Part shown: positions 34,069 through 42,549 of the stretch, one piece after another
Layout of the letters: each line of letters starts with the position of its first letter
Numbering within the stretch: position 1 is the first letter of the stretch
Assembly (NCBI GenBank): GCA_900316385.1
Contig: ONCP01000014.1
Span: 1 to 53,700 of the forward strand
Length of the DNA stretch: 53,700 nt
Source: an uncultured Eubacteriales bacterium
Lineage (GTDB): Bacteria > Bacillota > Clostridia > Oscillospirales > Acutalibacteraceae
Direction of reading: 5' to 3'
Translations under genes and position numbers: made by a program
The notes under the pieces: generated by a model
Seen by the model: the letters and a program-made list of their open reading frames with translations, nothing else
What the model was told of the DNA's origin: nothing
Database searches by the model: none

Positions 34069-34324
34069 GGTCAAATCCTCCGTTTTGAGAAAGCTCAATG
34101 ATTAAATGGGCATTGTTTTCAATAATTTTCTGAAAAGCGTTGATCTCATTTTCGGAGAAACCGAAAACATCTTTCCATTCATATTTCGGCAAAAAGCAGC
34201 TTGCGTAATGAAAGCCGTCATTTTCATCAGGTTTTTCAATATATACTTTGACCGTATTATCCTCAAGCATTTCGGAATGAACGATCTCGGTTTCATCGTC
34301 AAGAGTCATATAGGGGTACATCAT
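34052..34324 (-). CDS. hypothetical partner of the DUF4160 protein
   Basis: 90 residues from ATG 34324 with CGGAGGTG 8 bases upstream (a second ATG follows directly). Acidic, with YMTLDDETEIVHSEMLEDNT and VYIEKPDENDGFHYAS, then a C-terminal helix (NEINAFQKIIENNAHLIIELSQ). No family assigned. Genes in this position next to DUF4160 often encode a DUF2442-type antitoxin-like protein; the sequence does not clearly match that family, so the analogy rests on size, order and overlap. Confidence 0.65.
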   Translation of the reverse strand: MMYPYMTLDDETEIVHSEMLEDNTVKVYIEKPDENDGFHYASCFLPKYEWKDVFGFSENEINAFQKIIENNAHLIIELSQNGGFDHASGF

Positions 34325-34445
34325 ACAAAACACCTCCGTTAAAATCATTGTAACACATTATTAGTATTATTTCAATCATTTTGTCCCGTTATTCAGCGAG
34401 CATAGTATTTGTAAAGCAAACGCTAAAAAATGAGCGTCCATGCTA

Positions 34446-34470
34446 AAAACCGTCCACAGGACGGTTTTCT
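34446..34470. terminator. hairpin, bidirectional terminator type
   Basis: AAAACCGTCC-ACA-GGACGGTTTT with T/A runs at both sides. It does not directly follow a gene and borders the 50-bp repeat. Confidence 0.6.
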
Positions 34471-34516
34471 TAACGCTTGGCTTCAAGTCCCTCTGCATCT
34501 CTTGTAACCAAAAGAA
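34467..34516. repeat. 50-bp direct repeat, left copy
   Basis: Begins TTCTTAACGCTTGGCTTCAA and ends TAACCAAAAGAA. It differs from the copy at 37162-37211 in two bases. GGCTTCAAGTCCC resembles a tRNA T-loop. Confidence 0.85.
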
Positions 34517-34540
34517 GGGGCTTAGTGCGACAGCCCCGTC

Positions 34541-34645
34541 TACTTTCTAATGCACATTTATTTTCGATTTGGCAACCAATTAATCAAAATAAAAATATAC
34601 AATCTTCATATTTGCAAACTAAAATAAATATTTTTGCAATTCATT
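34541..34645. repeat. copy of a noncoding segment also present at 39926-40000
   Basis: CTACTTTCTAATGCACA, then GATTTGG-AACC, then AAATAAATATTTTTGCAATTC occur in the same order at both places, with a longer spacer here. No reading frame. Confidence 0.65.
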
Positions 34646-34656
34646 TTAAATTGTTC

Positions 34657-34856
34657 GGTCCTTCCCGAAGTTTCCTCCGGTACTATGACCTCTGCTGACT
34701 TCTCACAGTTCGTTGTTACTATGTCGGCTATGAAATCACTATTCCCACCACACCTGTGAGACCTCACGATAAAAACCTTGGGAGTCGCTTTTGAGTTCGT
34801 CGGTAACTACGCCTCGGTGGACTTTCACCACAGAGCATTGGTATGCCCGTCATACT
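34657..34856 (-). mobile_element. group II intron ribozyme remnant (5' part, maturase lost)
   Basis: On the minus strand the segment reads GTGGTGAAAGTCCACCGAGG (domain I type, with the GUGAAAGUCCAC element), later GAACTCAAAAGCGACTCC, and near its 3' side GAAGTCAGCAGAGGTCATAG with TACCGGAGGAAACTTCGG. This is the familiar leader of bacterial group II introns before the reverse transcriptase-maturase gene. Where the maturase should follow, only AT-rich noncoding sequence is found, so the element is degenerate. Confidence 0.7.
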
Positions 34857-34864
34857 AAAAAATC

Positions 34865-34888
34865 GAAACCGCCCGACAGGACGGTTCC
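34865..34888 (-). terminator. terminator of the S41 peptidase gene
   Basis: On the minus strand GGAACCGTCC-TGTC-GGGCGGTTTC is followed by GATTTTTT, 31 bases after the stop. Confidence 0.75.
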
Positions 34889-34918
34889 GAATAAACTATA
34901 ATCTTAGTTTTTGGTTCC

Positions 34919-36997
34919 TTAATCGGCAAACTGTTCGTTTAAGAGATTGTTGATATACTCTCTGTCGAACAATTTGTTTATACTTAAATATATATCGGGA
35001 GCGATACCGCCGTCAATATCTCGGATATAGCCGTTCTTCATCGTGGACAAACGGTACTCGCTCGAAATCTGCATCGTTGAGCCGATAGCGGTCGAGAGAT
35101 AGCCGACAGTGCAAGCTCCGCCGCCACTCTGCTGGCCGATGAGGAGAATCCTGTCGTCGAGCTGGTCAAGAGCATTCGGGAGCAGGTTGCCGCAGGAGAA
35201 GGAAGCGCCGGAGATATTAACCGCCACGTTTTTGCCCAAATCAAGTATAGACTTGTCGTTCTCGTCATATTTACCGTCAAAGTTAAGGTCAAAATCCAGT
35301 ACACACTGATGGACAGCCCATGTTACCGGGTTCTGAATATCGATATTGCACTGACCGCAGATTGCCTGAATTGCGTATCCGCCTGCCAAAACAGCACCGC
35401 CGCCGTTGGACGCGAGGTCAATGACAACGTTCTTGACGTCCTTATCCTCGTTTTGCAGGCGTTTGAGAGCATAGGCAAAGAGCGCGATTGTATCATCTTT
35501 GTCCGGTTTCGGCTCATAGCCCTCGGACATATACGAGACCATCGTTGGATCCATTCTAAAGGCGTCGAATGTAATATACACTGTGTCACCTACACGCTCG
35601 TAAGCCGTGAAATCTTCACCAAATGTTCCCAGAGCTTTTTTTCGGGCTTTTTGGATTCTCTGATCATTGTACATACGATTTAAGTAACCGGGGCTTAACT
35701 TAGACTGGTAATCAATGGGCTCGCTGAGGAATACCGACTGCATTCCCGAGCTGCTGTGGAAGTCCTCGAACAGCATTGTAGAAACGTCCTGCTGAGCCAT
35801 TTCAATCGTTGCGAGATCTGTGGAGAGCATTCTTTTCTTGATTCCCATACGGTTGAAATACTCGTTAAAGGAGCCGATATTGTGAGCAGCCTGTAAACCG
35901 TAGTGCGCGTCGAGAGCATTACAAAACTCATAGTAGTTGACCTGCGCAAGAGCGGATGAGATTTTATCGGTCTTTACAGAGTCGCGGTAAAGGTCATAAA
36001 ACTCTTTTTTCTCCGGGTTATTCGCAAGACTATTATCCGTAAAGAATATAGCCTTGCCGTTATAGCTTGCGAACTGACCTGTAAATGACATAAAGAAATC
36101 GGAAAAGGTCTGGAGCGGGATAAGGAAATCGTTGCCGTTTTTGAGCATCGGAACCTCGTTATACGCAAAGGTTACGGCAATAGGATTGCCGCCGTGGTAT
36201 ATATCCTTATCGGACACCTTATAAATCGGGCCTTTTTTCATTGCGCCTATGCCGAATGGGTTAAATACCATATAATCGCCGTTTACGACAAGCGTAGATG
36301 TATAGTCGCTGAAATACAGAATCTTATTCTTGTAATCGAAGTCGATAAACGTACCCATAGGCAGATTGTAGGTACGGATAAGTCCGTTCGCGACATTTAC
36401 AACTTTACAATCAGGGTCAAATTGTAACATTTCAAGAAATGTCTTGATAACAAAGCTGTCTGATACAAACGGAACGTCGGGATATTCGGACGAGAAGTAA
36501 ACGGGATTTTCGGCTTTATTTATCTTTCCGCCTTCATAGTTGTACCAAGTTATGTTCTCCTCGGTGATTTCGCCCTCTTTTTCTTTAATCTCGTCGGGCT
36601 GTAAAGGTTTAAGCGTCTTTTTCACGGTAACGGCGAGGATTTTGCTGAGCTTCTTGCCCTTAGCGTTTTTAGCCTTGGTCTTAACGGTAATCTTGGCTAC
36701 GCCTGTCTTTTTCGCGGTAACCTTGATTTTACTTCCGCTGATTTTTACCGACGCTACGGAAGTATTGTTCGACTTAGCCGTGAACTTCTTGGAAGCGTTG
36801 CCTTTAACCTTTACCTTGACGGTATAGGATTTAGTCACCGTTTTTTTATCGGCGGGGATTGTGATAGTTGCTTTAGACTTCACTGTTAATGATTTTACGT
36901 ACTTCTTCACGGACTTTGCCTGTACACTGACGCCGAGCGTCGAACAGATAAGCGCCGCGAGAAATACGCTTATTACTCTTTTGAACTTAAATTTCAT
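34919..36997 (-). CDS. secreted S41-type peptidase with N-terminal Ig-like domain
   Basis: 692 residues; AGGAGGACATT precedes ATG. Signal peptide (FKRVISVFLAALICSTLGVSVQA). An Ig-like (BIG2) domain at about 60-140 is very Lys/Thr-rich. Middle part of about 250 residues not recognised (contains FIDFDYKNKILYFSDY). C-terminal S41 (tail-specific/C-terminal processing peptidase) domain from about 475: VYITFDAFRM, NVVIDLASNGGGAVLAG, and the nucleophile Ser in VNISGASFSCGN; QQSGGGACTVG. Secreted or surface-bound protease; substrate unknown. It lies between two 50-bp direct repeats, alone on the minus strand. Confidence 0.8.
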   Translation of the reverse strand: MKFKFKRVISVFLAALICSTLGVSVQAKSVKKYVKSLTVKSKATITIPADKKTVTKSYTVKVKVKGNASKKFTAKSNNTSVASVKISGSKIKVTAKKTGVAKITVKTKAKNAKGKKLSKILAVTVKKTLKPLQPDEIKEKEGEITEENITWYNYEGGKINKAENPVYFSSEYPDVPFVSDSFVIKTFLEMLQFDPDCKVVNVANGLIRTYNLPMGTFIDFDYKNKILYFSDYTSTLVVNGDYMVFNPFGIGAMKKGPIYKVSDKDIYHGGNPIAVTFAYNEVPMLKNGNDFLIPLQTFSDFFMSFTGQFASYNGKAIFFTDNSLANNPEKKEFYDLYRDSVKTDKISSALAQVNYYEFCNALDAHYGLQAAHNIGSFNEYFNRMGIKKRMLSTDLATIEMAQQDVSTMLFEDFHSSSGMQSVFLSEPIDYQSKLSPGYLNRMYNDQRIQKARKKALGTFGEDFTAYERVGDTVYITFDAFRMDPTMVSYMSEGYEPKPDKDDTIALFAYALKRLQNEDKDVKNVVIDLASNGGGAVLAGGYAIQAICGQCNIDIQNPVTWAVHQCVLDFDLNFDGKYDENDKSILDLGKNVAVNISGASFSCGNLLPNALDQLDDRILLIGQQSGGGACTVGYLSTAIGSTMQISSEYRLSTMKNGYIRDIDGGIAPDIYLSINKLFDREYINNLLNEQFAD

Positions 36998-37107
36998 AAT
37001 GTCCTCCTATAGTTTTTTTCGCAAGTATTTGCGATACCTTTATAATAATATAAACTTTTTTGAATTTCAACGATTTTAGTAAAAATAATTAAACTTTATT
37101 AAGTTTT

Positions 37108-37165
37108 AGATGTAAATTAACTCTGTGTTGACGATTTCGTTGGCTGTGAGGCGGATTGTGTTTCT
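37108..37165 (-). repeat. short segment with diverged copy at 53529-53586
   Basis: TGTTGACGATTTCG, GGCTGTG and GGCGGATTG occur colinearly without gaps at both sites (about 80% over 57 bp). On the minus strand both code for a similar C terminus (N(T/A)IR(L/H)TA(N/A)EIVN and a final IY(I/T) before a stop). Confidence 0.65.
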
Positions 37166-37211
37166 TAACGCTCGGCTTCAAGTCCCTCTGCATCTCTTAT
37201 AACCAAAAGAA
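37162..37211. repeat. 50-bp direct repeat, right copy
   Basis: 48 of 50 bases match 34467-34516. Together they frame a 2.7-kb unit with the intron remnant and the S41 gene. Confidence 0.85.
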
Positions 37212-37243
37212 CAGGAGTACCTTTGGTACTCCTGTTCTTTTGG
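37203..37243. terminator. perfect 19-bp hairpin, terminator-like
   Basis: CCAAAAGAACAGGAGTACC, loop TTT, then the exact reverse complement. Very stable, with T-rich 3' arm. It starts inside the 50-bp repeat. The rest of the gap up to 37514 has no gene; TTCAAGTCCCGTCACTC near 37410 and GGTGCGAGTGAC near 37423 look like tRNA-end or attachment-site remnants. Confidence 0.65.
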
Positions 37244-37514
37244 TGCGAGCGACGTATGCTCCATCAGTTCATTACGTTACGTTTCGTTTGTTGCCATTGA
37301 CTTAATGGAAAAGTATCATCAACACGGCGGGCTAAAAATGCTCTGCAAGAGCATTTTTGCCTGCGGAATGCGCTTACGCTTATTCCTTGGCACGCCCTGT
37401 TCAAGTCCCGTCACTCTTACTTTGGTGCGAGTGACCGCTGCGAATGGCTTAAAGCCTGAACTTTTCGCGGTTTGACTGCACTTTTGACTGCAGTTTATGC
37501 CAATCCTGCATTTT

Positions 37515-38684
37515 TCACGCGATTTGCAGGTTGTTGGCTTTCATGTATTCGTCGGCGACGGCGAGGTGTTCGTTGCGGAATTTCTCGAAAACGGAGCAGT
37601 AGGTGTTCAACGTAATGTTGATATCCGTGTGACCCAAAATCTTCTGCAACACCTTTGCAGGCATTCCCGATTCGATACACCTTGTGGCATAAGTGTGTCT
37701 GAGCGAGTGCAAATCAACTCTGCCATACACAGTATTGTCAACGATCCCAAACGCTTTCAAAGCTGCCGAGTAAGAATAGTTTACCTGATTGGTGGTGACA
37801 AGGTTCTGATTGCGCGACAGGAAAAGTAAGCCGCTTTTCTTCCTGCCGATTATCGTTCTCAGGAAGTCCGCCAAATCATCATTGACAAAGAGCGTGCGCG
37901 TTCCTGCGGAAGTCTTGGTTTCGTTAAACACGTTCTTTCCAAACTTACCGCGCGCAACGGTTTTGTTTACGCTGATGGTTCTGTCATCAAGGTTGATGTC
38001 CTCCACCATCAGAGCACAGCACTCGCCGATCCTCATGCCCGTAAACATCGACAACAGCATAATATCGCTGTAACGAATATCCTCGTTTTTGAGCACGTTA
38101 AGGAGCTTCTTTTGCTCGTCAACCGTCAGTGCCCGAATGGGGATTGTCTTTTTGTTGGATTTCGGGCATTTGATTTCCTTGATCGGGTTATCCTCGATGA
38201 TTTTTCGGTGTGTTGCCTTACTGAGCACTGCGCCGAGAAGCTGATACATCTTGTTGATACAGGACTGCGAGTAGTCGAGCTGCGTTTTAAAAAATTCGAT
38301 AATATCGTCCTCGGTAAGCTCGTCAAGCTGCTTGTCGGAAATATCGGAGAGCATTTTCAGCGTTTCCATTTTCCTGTCATAGCTCGACTGCCTGATTTCG
38401 TTCAGCGCAAGCTGTTCGTCCATCATCTTCTCAGCATACTGGAAGATGGTCGGAACAGGCGGCTTCTTGCCGTGAAGATTGCCTGCAAGTGCTTGGATTT
38501 GCAGTTCCTTGAGCTTGTTCCGCGTCTCTCGCTCGGTCTTGCCGTAAACGGTCTTGCGAACGCGTTCGCCGTCAATCACCAGATTGATTTGCCCGGAATA
38601 CCGCTTGCGGCTCTCCACATAATAAATAGAGCCTTCGCCGTATGGCAATTTGATTTTCTTTGATTTTGTGCCTTTGGTTTTCAA
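37515..38684 (-). CDS. tyrosine recombinase / phage-type integrase
   Basis: 389 residues from TTG 38684 (AAAGGA 8 bases upstream; a TTG at 38702 overlaps the site). N-terminal AP2-like arm-binding part (YGEGSIYYVESRKRYSGQI), SAM-like core-binding domain (about 60-160), catalytic domain with Arg in FTGMRIGECCAL, HSLRHTYATRC and LGHTDINITLNTY ending in the nucleophile Tyr. Resembles Tn916/ICE-type integrases. The excisionase gene lies upstream, Rep behind it, so it should drive insertion and excision of a mobile unit. Downstream of its stop a TTTGACTGCACTTTTGACTG repeat is seen. Confidence 0.92.
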   Translation of the reverse strand: MKTKGTKSKKIKLPYGEGSIYYVESRKRYSGQINLVIDGERVRKTVYGKTERETRNKLKELQIQALAGNLHGKKPPVPTIFQYAEKMMDEQLALNEIRQSSYDRKMETLKMLSDISDKQLDELTEDDIIEFFKTQLDYSQSCINKMYQLLGAVLSKATHRKIIEDNPIKEIKCPKSNKKTIPIRALTVDEQKKLLNVLKNEDIRYSDIMLLSMFTGMRIGECCALMVEDINLDDRTISVNKTVARGKFGKNVFNETKTSAGTRTLFVNDDLADFLRTIIGRKKSGLLFLSRNQNLVTTNQVNYSYSAALKAFGIVDNTVYGRVDLHSLRHTYATRCIESGMPAKVLQKILGHTDINITLNTYCSVFEKFRNEHLAVADEYMKANNLQIA

Positions 38685-38788
38685 ATTATCCGTCCTTTCC
38701 AAAGCCTAAAGACACTGAATCGTTTTTGACTGTCTTTATGATAACGCAAAAACGACTCAACGTCAATATACTTTTTTACTTTAAAGTA

Positions 38789-38965
38789 TTAAATTCTTCG
38801 TTTTTTACTCCACTCTATGAACGCCTGCTCGCTGACCTTGAAATTCTTACCCACTCTGACAAGCGGAAAATCTGCTCTCATCATAATGTTTCTCGCAGTC
38901 GGCAGACTGCAGCTGAGTGCCTTGGCAACCTCTTTTGTGCTTAAAAACTTAATTTGTGCTTCCAT
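38789..38965 (-). CDS. xis: excisionase / helix-turn-helix DNA-binding protein
   Basis: 58 residues; GGAGGTAAAAT precedes ATG 38965. The sequence LSTKEVAKALSCSLPTARNI followed by FPLVRVGKNFKVSEQAFIEW is the winged-helix excisionase pattern (MerR-like HTH) of Tn916-type Xis. It binds near attachment sites and directs the integrase toward excision. Located 12 bases after the Rep gene stop and about 100 bp before the integrase, all on the minus strand. Confidence 0.88.
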   Translation of the reverse strand: MEAQIKFLSTKEVAKALSCSLPTARNIMMRADFPLVRVGKNFKVSEQAFIEWSKKRRI

Positions 38966-38977
38966 ATTTTACCTCCG

Positions 38978-39760
38978 TTAATTGCCGTATAAGCCGTCGG
39001 CTTCCAGTGTATCTATCGAATTATAGAGAGAAGTCAGCATATAGGCTCTCATATTTTTTATTTCGGTTGTATTTCTTTCAAGTGAATTGATAACATATTC
39101 AATGTGTTCAGCGGTCAGCATTAACAAGCGTTGGCGAACGGTTTGTATCGTAATCTCGCGCTTACCAATCCGTACATAACTCTCGGGTGAGCAATATGTA
39201 TCGGTTATCAAGCTTACGATTTCATCCAGAACGCCACCGTAGTTTCGCTGAACAAGAACGTCATATTCGATTTGATCTCGAATCGCCTCTTTCACCACAC
39301 TGTATGAGATAGATTGATTGATATGACTATCTTCAGTATAAATATATTCAGTATTGATTGGTGGTGATTTTCCGCATTCCAGGATATTGGGTTTCATTAC
39401 TCCTGAATGTTGATTATCATTGTTCTTGAATAGTGAATTTGGAGATTCTTCAAATTGATTAACATAAATAGCATCCGGCTTACCTCTGCCTTGGTTTCTC
39501 CGATTAATCAACCGATATTTTTCAAGCTCACGAAATAACCGCGTCGCCTTTTGAGATCCGCAACAAAGCGTTCTGCACACCTCGCTGTTTGTATAGTAAA
39601 CAAACACACTGCCATCTTCATCCAAAAATCCATTTTTCTCAGACAACGTCAGCCTGTCCAGCAAAAATGCGTATAGTATCTTTGCTTCAACAGATAGCCG
39701 TGAATACGAATCCGAAAACAAACATAACGGTACCTTTAAGAACCGATAACTTGATTTCAT
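38978..39760 (-). CDS. replication initiator protein A-like (RepA_N)
   Basis: 260 residues from ATG 39760 (TAGGAGGATT; an in-frame TTG at 39769 follows the site too closely). The N-terminal block KVPLCLFSDSYSRLSVEAKILYAFLLDRL... is the RepA_N domain (winged helix) of low-GC plasmid initiators; VYYTNSEVCRTLCCGSQKATRLFREL is the second helix-turn-helix. The C-terminal part (from about 130) is not recognised and may bind the host helicase loader. In integrated elements such Rep genes allow circular intermediates to replicate. Only plasmid-type gene in the module; no mobilisation or conjugation genes are seen. Confidence 0.82.
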   Translation of the reverse strand: MKSSYRFLKVPLCLFSDSYSRLSVEAKILYAFLLDRLTLSEKNGFLDEDGSVFVYYTNSEVCRTLCCGSQKATRLFRELEKYRLINRRNQGRGKPDAIYVNQFEESPNSLFKNNDNQHSGVMKPNILECGKSPPINTEYIYTEDSHINQSISYSVVKEAIRDQIEYDVLVQRNYGGVLDEIVSLITDTYCSPESYVRIGKREITIQTVRQRLLMLTAEHIEYVINSLERNTTEIKNMRAYMLTSLYNSIDTLEADGLYGN

Positions 39761-39925
39761 AATAATCAATCCTCCTAGTATATGTTAATTTGAAGAAAAA
39801 CCCTCTCACCCTTTTATTCCACACTTTTTTTGGATTTGTTGCAAAGAAATTTAAAAATTCTGTTTTTAAACTGCCTTAATGCTTTCTAAATCACCCGAGA
39901 CGTGAGCAATACTTTCTAAAACCCC

Positions 39926-40000
39926 CTCTACTTTCTAATGCACAATTTTTTTTGATTTGGTAACCTATTTACAAAAATAAATATTTTTGCAATTCACTGC
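39926..40000. repeat. copy of the noncoding segment at 34541-34645
   Basis: CTACTTTCTAATGCACAA, GATTTGGTAACC and AAATAAATATTTTTGCAATTC in order. It is in the 297-bp gap between the Rep gene and the ATPase gene and may hold iteron- or att-like signals. Confidence 0.65.
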
Positions 40001-40006
40001 AAATAC

Positions 40007-40035
40007 TTTACATATAATAAGATTTATGCTATGAT
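40007..40035 (+). promoter_or_regulatory. sigma-A promoter for the ATPase-HipA genes
   Basis: TTTACA at 40007-40012 and TATGAT at 40030-40035 with 17-bp spacer, 22 bp before the start. Confidence 0.6.
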
Positions 40036-40057
40036 TGTATAATAGGAGGCGGAGTGT

Positions 40058-41377
40058 ATGATACCGACAAAAGATTTGAAAAAACGCGACCTTTATTTGA
40101 ATAAGCTCATTGCTTTTCAGGACACCGAGCCTGTTAAGGTAATTACCGGTATCCGGCGCTGCGGAAAGTCGAGCTTGATGAAGCTGATGGCGGCTCATCT
40201 ACTTGAAAGCGGCGTTTCATCCGATCAGATTATTGAGATGAATTTTGAATCCTATGATTTCAAGGATATGACCTCAAACGGGATTTACGAGTATATTAAA
40301 ACAAGATTACAGCCCGAAAAAAGGATGTATCTATTCTTTGACGAGATACAGCGCGTCGAGGCTTGGGAGGAAGCGGTCAACGCACTGCGCGTAGATGTCA
40401 ATTGCGATATTTATATCACCGGTTCTAACGCTTTTCTTCTATCCTCGGAATACTCTACCTATCTTTCGGGCAGAAGCGTTGAGGTCAAAATGCTTCCGCT
40501 TTCCTTTGCGGAGTTCATAGATTTCCACGGATTTGAAGTACGCGAGAGCACAAGCGCGCTTGGCGGTACACACAGACGCGCTTATGACTCACATGGCGAA
40601 AGCTATGAGCTGAAAGAGCTTTTTGAAGCGTATCTGCGTTTCGGTGGTATGCCCGGTATTGCGGATGTCGGCTTGGATCAGGAGAAAGCGTTAATGCTTC
40701 TTGACGGCATTTATTCTACCGTTATCGTGCGCGACATTCTCGAAAGAGAAAAGCGCAGAGGCAGACGTCAGATAACCGACGCCGTACTTCTGCGCAAGAT
40801 TATTCTGTTTTTGGCGGACAATATCGGCAGCTCTATTTCCGTTTCTTCGATTGGAAATACGCTTGTCAACGAGGGCTTGCTCGACGACTGCAGAAAGAAC
40901 AAACCCAGCGCGCACACCGTTCAGGCGTATGTAAACGCGCTACTTGAAGCATACTTTTTCTATGAAATCAAACGCTTTGACATCAAAGGGAAGGACTATT
41001 TGCGCACGCTCGGCAAATATTATATCGTTGATATCGGACTGAGAAATTATTTGCTCGGCTTCCGCAACCGTGACAGCGGACACATCTTGGAAAACGTTGT
41101 TTATTTTGAATTGTTGCGCCGCGGATACGACGTTGCCATAGGTAAACTTGGTGATTCTGAGATTGATTTTATCGCTTCAAACGCCAATGAAAAAATATAT
41201 TTTCAGGTCACTGAATCCATGAACAGTGAAGCTGTTCGGAAGCGCGAGCTTGCACCTTTACAGAAAATTAAAGACAATTATGAGAAGATAATCCTGTCAC
41301 TCGACACAGGATTGGAAAAAGAATTTGACGGAATTAAGTCGGTCAATGTGATTGATTGGCTGCTAAAAAGAAGGTGA
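40058..41377 (+). CDS. AAA-type ATPase with DUF4143 domain
   Basis: 439 residues; AGGAGGCGGAGTGT before ATG. Walker A is GIRRCGKSSLMKL (about 31-43), Walker B LFFDEIQRVEAW (about 91-102), sensor TGSNAFLLSSEYS; the C-terminal DUF4143 domain has the Glu/Asp-x-Lys-type nuclease-like core (LGDSEIDFIASNANEKIYFQV). This is a common gut-bacterial family, of unproven function, often in accessory regions. Followed after 6 bases by the HipA-like gene, so the two share a transcript. Confidence 0.9.
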   Translation: MIPTKDLKKRDLYLNKLIAFQDTEPVKVITGIRRCGKSSLMKLMAAHLLESGVSSDQIIEMNFESYDFKDMTSNGIYEYIKTRLQPEKRMYLFFDEIQRVEAWEEAVNALRVDVNCDIYITGSNAFLLSSEYSTYLSGRSVEVKMLPLSFAEFIDFHGFEVRESTSALGGTHRRAYDSHGESYELKELFEAYLRFGGMPGIADVGLDQEKALMLLDGIYSTVIVRDILEREKRRGRRQITDAVLLRKIILFLADNIGSSISVSSIGNTLVNEGLLDDCRKNKPSAHTVQAYVNALLEAYFFYEIKRFDIKGKDYLRTLGKYYIVDIGLRNYLLGFRNRDSGHILENVVYFELLRRGYDVAIGKLGDSEIDFIASNANEKIYFQVTESMNSEAVRKRELAPLQKIKDNYEKIILSLDTGLEKEFDGIKSVNVIDWLLKRR

Positions 41378-41383
41378 ATTAAT

Positions 41384-42427
41384 ATGGATGATTACAATTT
41401 TTATATCTTATCCGGTGATACGATAGTAGCAAAATGGAAAAACAATCAATTGGAAATCATCAATGAACAACTGTTGCCATTGTATTTGAAGCAAGTTTCT
41501 AATGCGCAAATGTGGCTGGAAACACGAGCAATAGATTCGCATCGCTCCAACTCGCGTTTGCTAAAAAAAGCACTTCGATTAAAAGAAAGAGACGATCTGA
41601 CTACAGTGATCAAAGTAAACGCTGTAACTATCACAGACAACTATTGGATAAAGCCTCTTGATAGTGACTTAACCTATCAGGACGTGCGCTTCACCGACGA
41701 TTATTTTTCCGTTCTTGCACTCAAAGGAAGTTATTCCAGCTTTAATCGTGTTGCTAATTCCAAGCGCACAAAAACGCCTGAGCTGACAAATATCGGCAGC
41801 TTTGAAAAGTGCTGGAAGCTGATTGACGGCAAGTGGTGGATGTATAAATCCGCAACGCATGACGAACTGTTTTCTGAACTTTTTATCTATCATCTCGGCA
41901 AAGAATTAGGGATGAATATGGCTGTTTATAAGCGCGGCGACAAGTGTATAAAGTCACTTGACTTCACTGACAATGCGAGCGTCAACTTCGAGCCTGCGTT
42001 TGCTTTTATGGGAGATAATGAAGAATATGAAGACGTATTTGCAAAGCTGGAGGAGCTTTGTCCACAGGCAAAGGCTGATTTTGTAAGGATGATTTTCCTC
42101 GATACGATCGTTGCAAATCCCGACAGACACACGGCAAATTTTGGTCTGCTGCGTGATGTAAAAACCGGAAAGCTTATCGGTTTTGCGCCGCTTTTTGATC
42201 ATAATATGGCGCTGATCGCAAGAGGATATCCGAAAACTCCAACGAAAAATGATATCCTCATTCGACTATTCAACGACTTCATCAGCAACCATTCCGAGTA
42301 CAAAAATGAGCTGCCAAACATCACCAAAACTCTCCTGCAAACCGTCCTCAAAACCGTCAACATGAAGGTGCGCAGCAAAGAAATTGTTGAGTTAATCATG
42401 AAAAGATACGCAATGATTCAGAAATAA
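41384..42427 (+). CDS. HipA-like serine/threonine kinase
   Basis: 347 residues, GGTGAATTAAT before ATG. Kinase-fold signature of the HipA/CtkA family: Lys in WWMYKSAT, catalytic loop NPDRHTANFGLLRD (about residues 245-258), metal-binding FDHNMAL (about 271-277). Such kinases phosphorylate tRNA synthetases or other targets and usually pair with a HipB antitoxin; no HipB-like HTH gene is adjacent, so it may act alone or with the ATPase upstream. A terminator follows 15 bases after the stop. Confidence 0.85.
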   Translation: MDDYNFYILSGDTIVAKWKNNQLEIINEQLLPLYLKQVSNAQMWLETRAIDSHRSNSRLLKKALRLKERDDLTTVIKVNAVTITDNYWIKPLDSDLTYQDVRFTDDYFSVLALKGSYSSFNRVANSKRTKTPELTNIGSFEKCWKLIDGKWWMYKSATHDELFSELFIYHLGKELGMNMAVYKRGDKCIKSLDFTDNASVNFEPAFAFMGDNEEYEDVFAKLEELCPQAKADFVRMIFLDTIVANPDRHTANFGLLRDVKTGKLIGFAPLFDHNMALIARGYPKTPTKNDILIRLFNDFISNHSEYKNELPNITKTLLQTVLKTVNMKVRSKEIVELIMKRYAMIQK

Positions 42428-42442
42428 AACCTAAAGAAAAAA

Positions 42443-42478
42443 CGACCTGCGAGGCTCACTTGCAGGTCGATTTTTCTT
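42443..42478 (+). terminator. rho-independent terminator
   Basis: CGACCTGC (42443-42450) pairs with GCAGGTCG (42462-42469), then ATTTTTCTT. Confidence 0.85.
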
Positions 42479-42549
42479 AAAATGTTTTGAAGTTTTAGGC
42501 AAGGGGACTTAGGGTTTCTCCCTAACTAATGTCACTGTTTTTCGCCGAA

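Noticed and set aside
37400..37440. tRNA gene
   Set aside because: Only T-arm and acceptor-like strings (TTCAAGTCCC, GGTGCGAG) are seen; no D-arm or anticodon arm can be formed.
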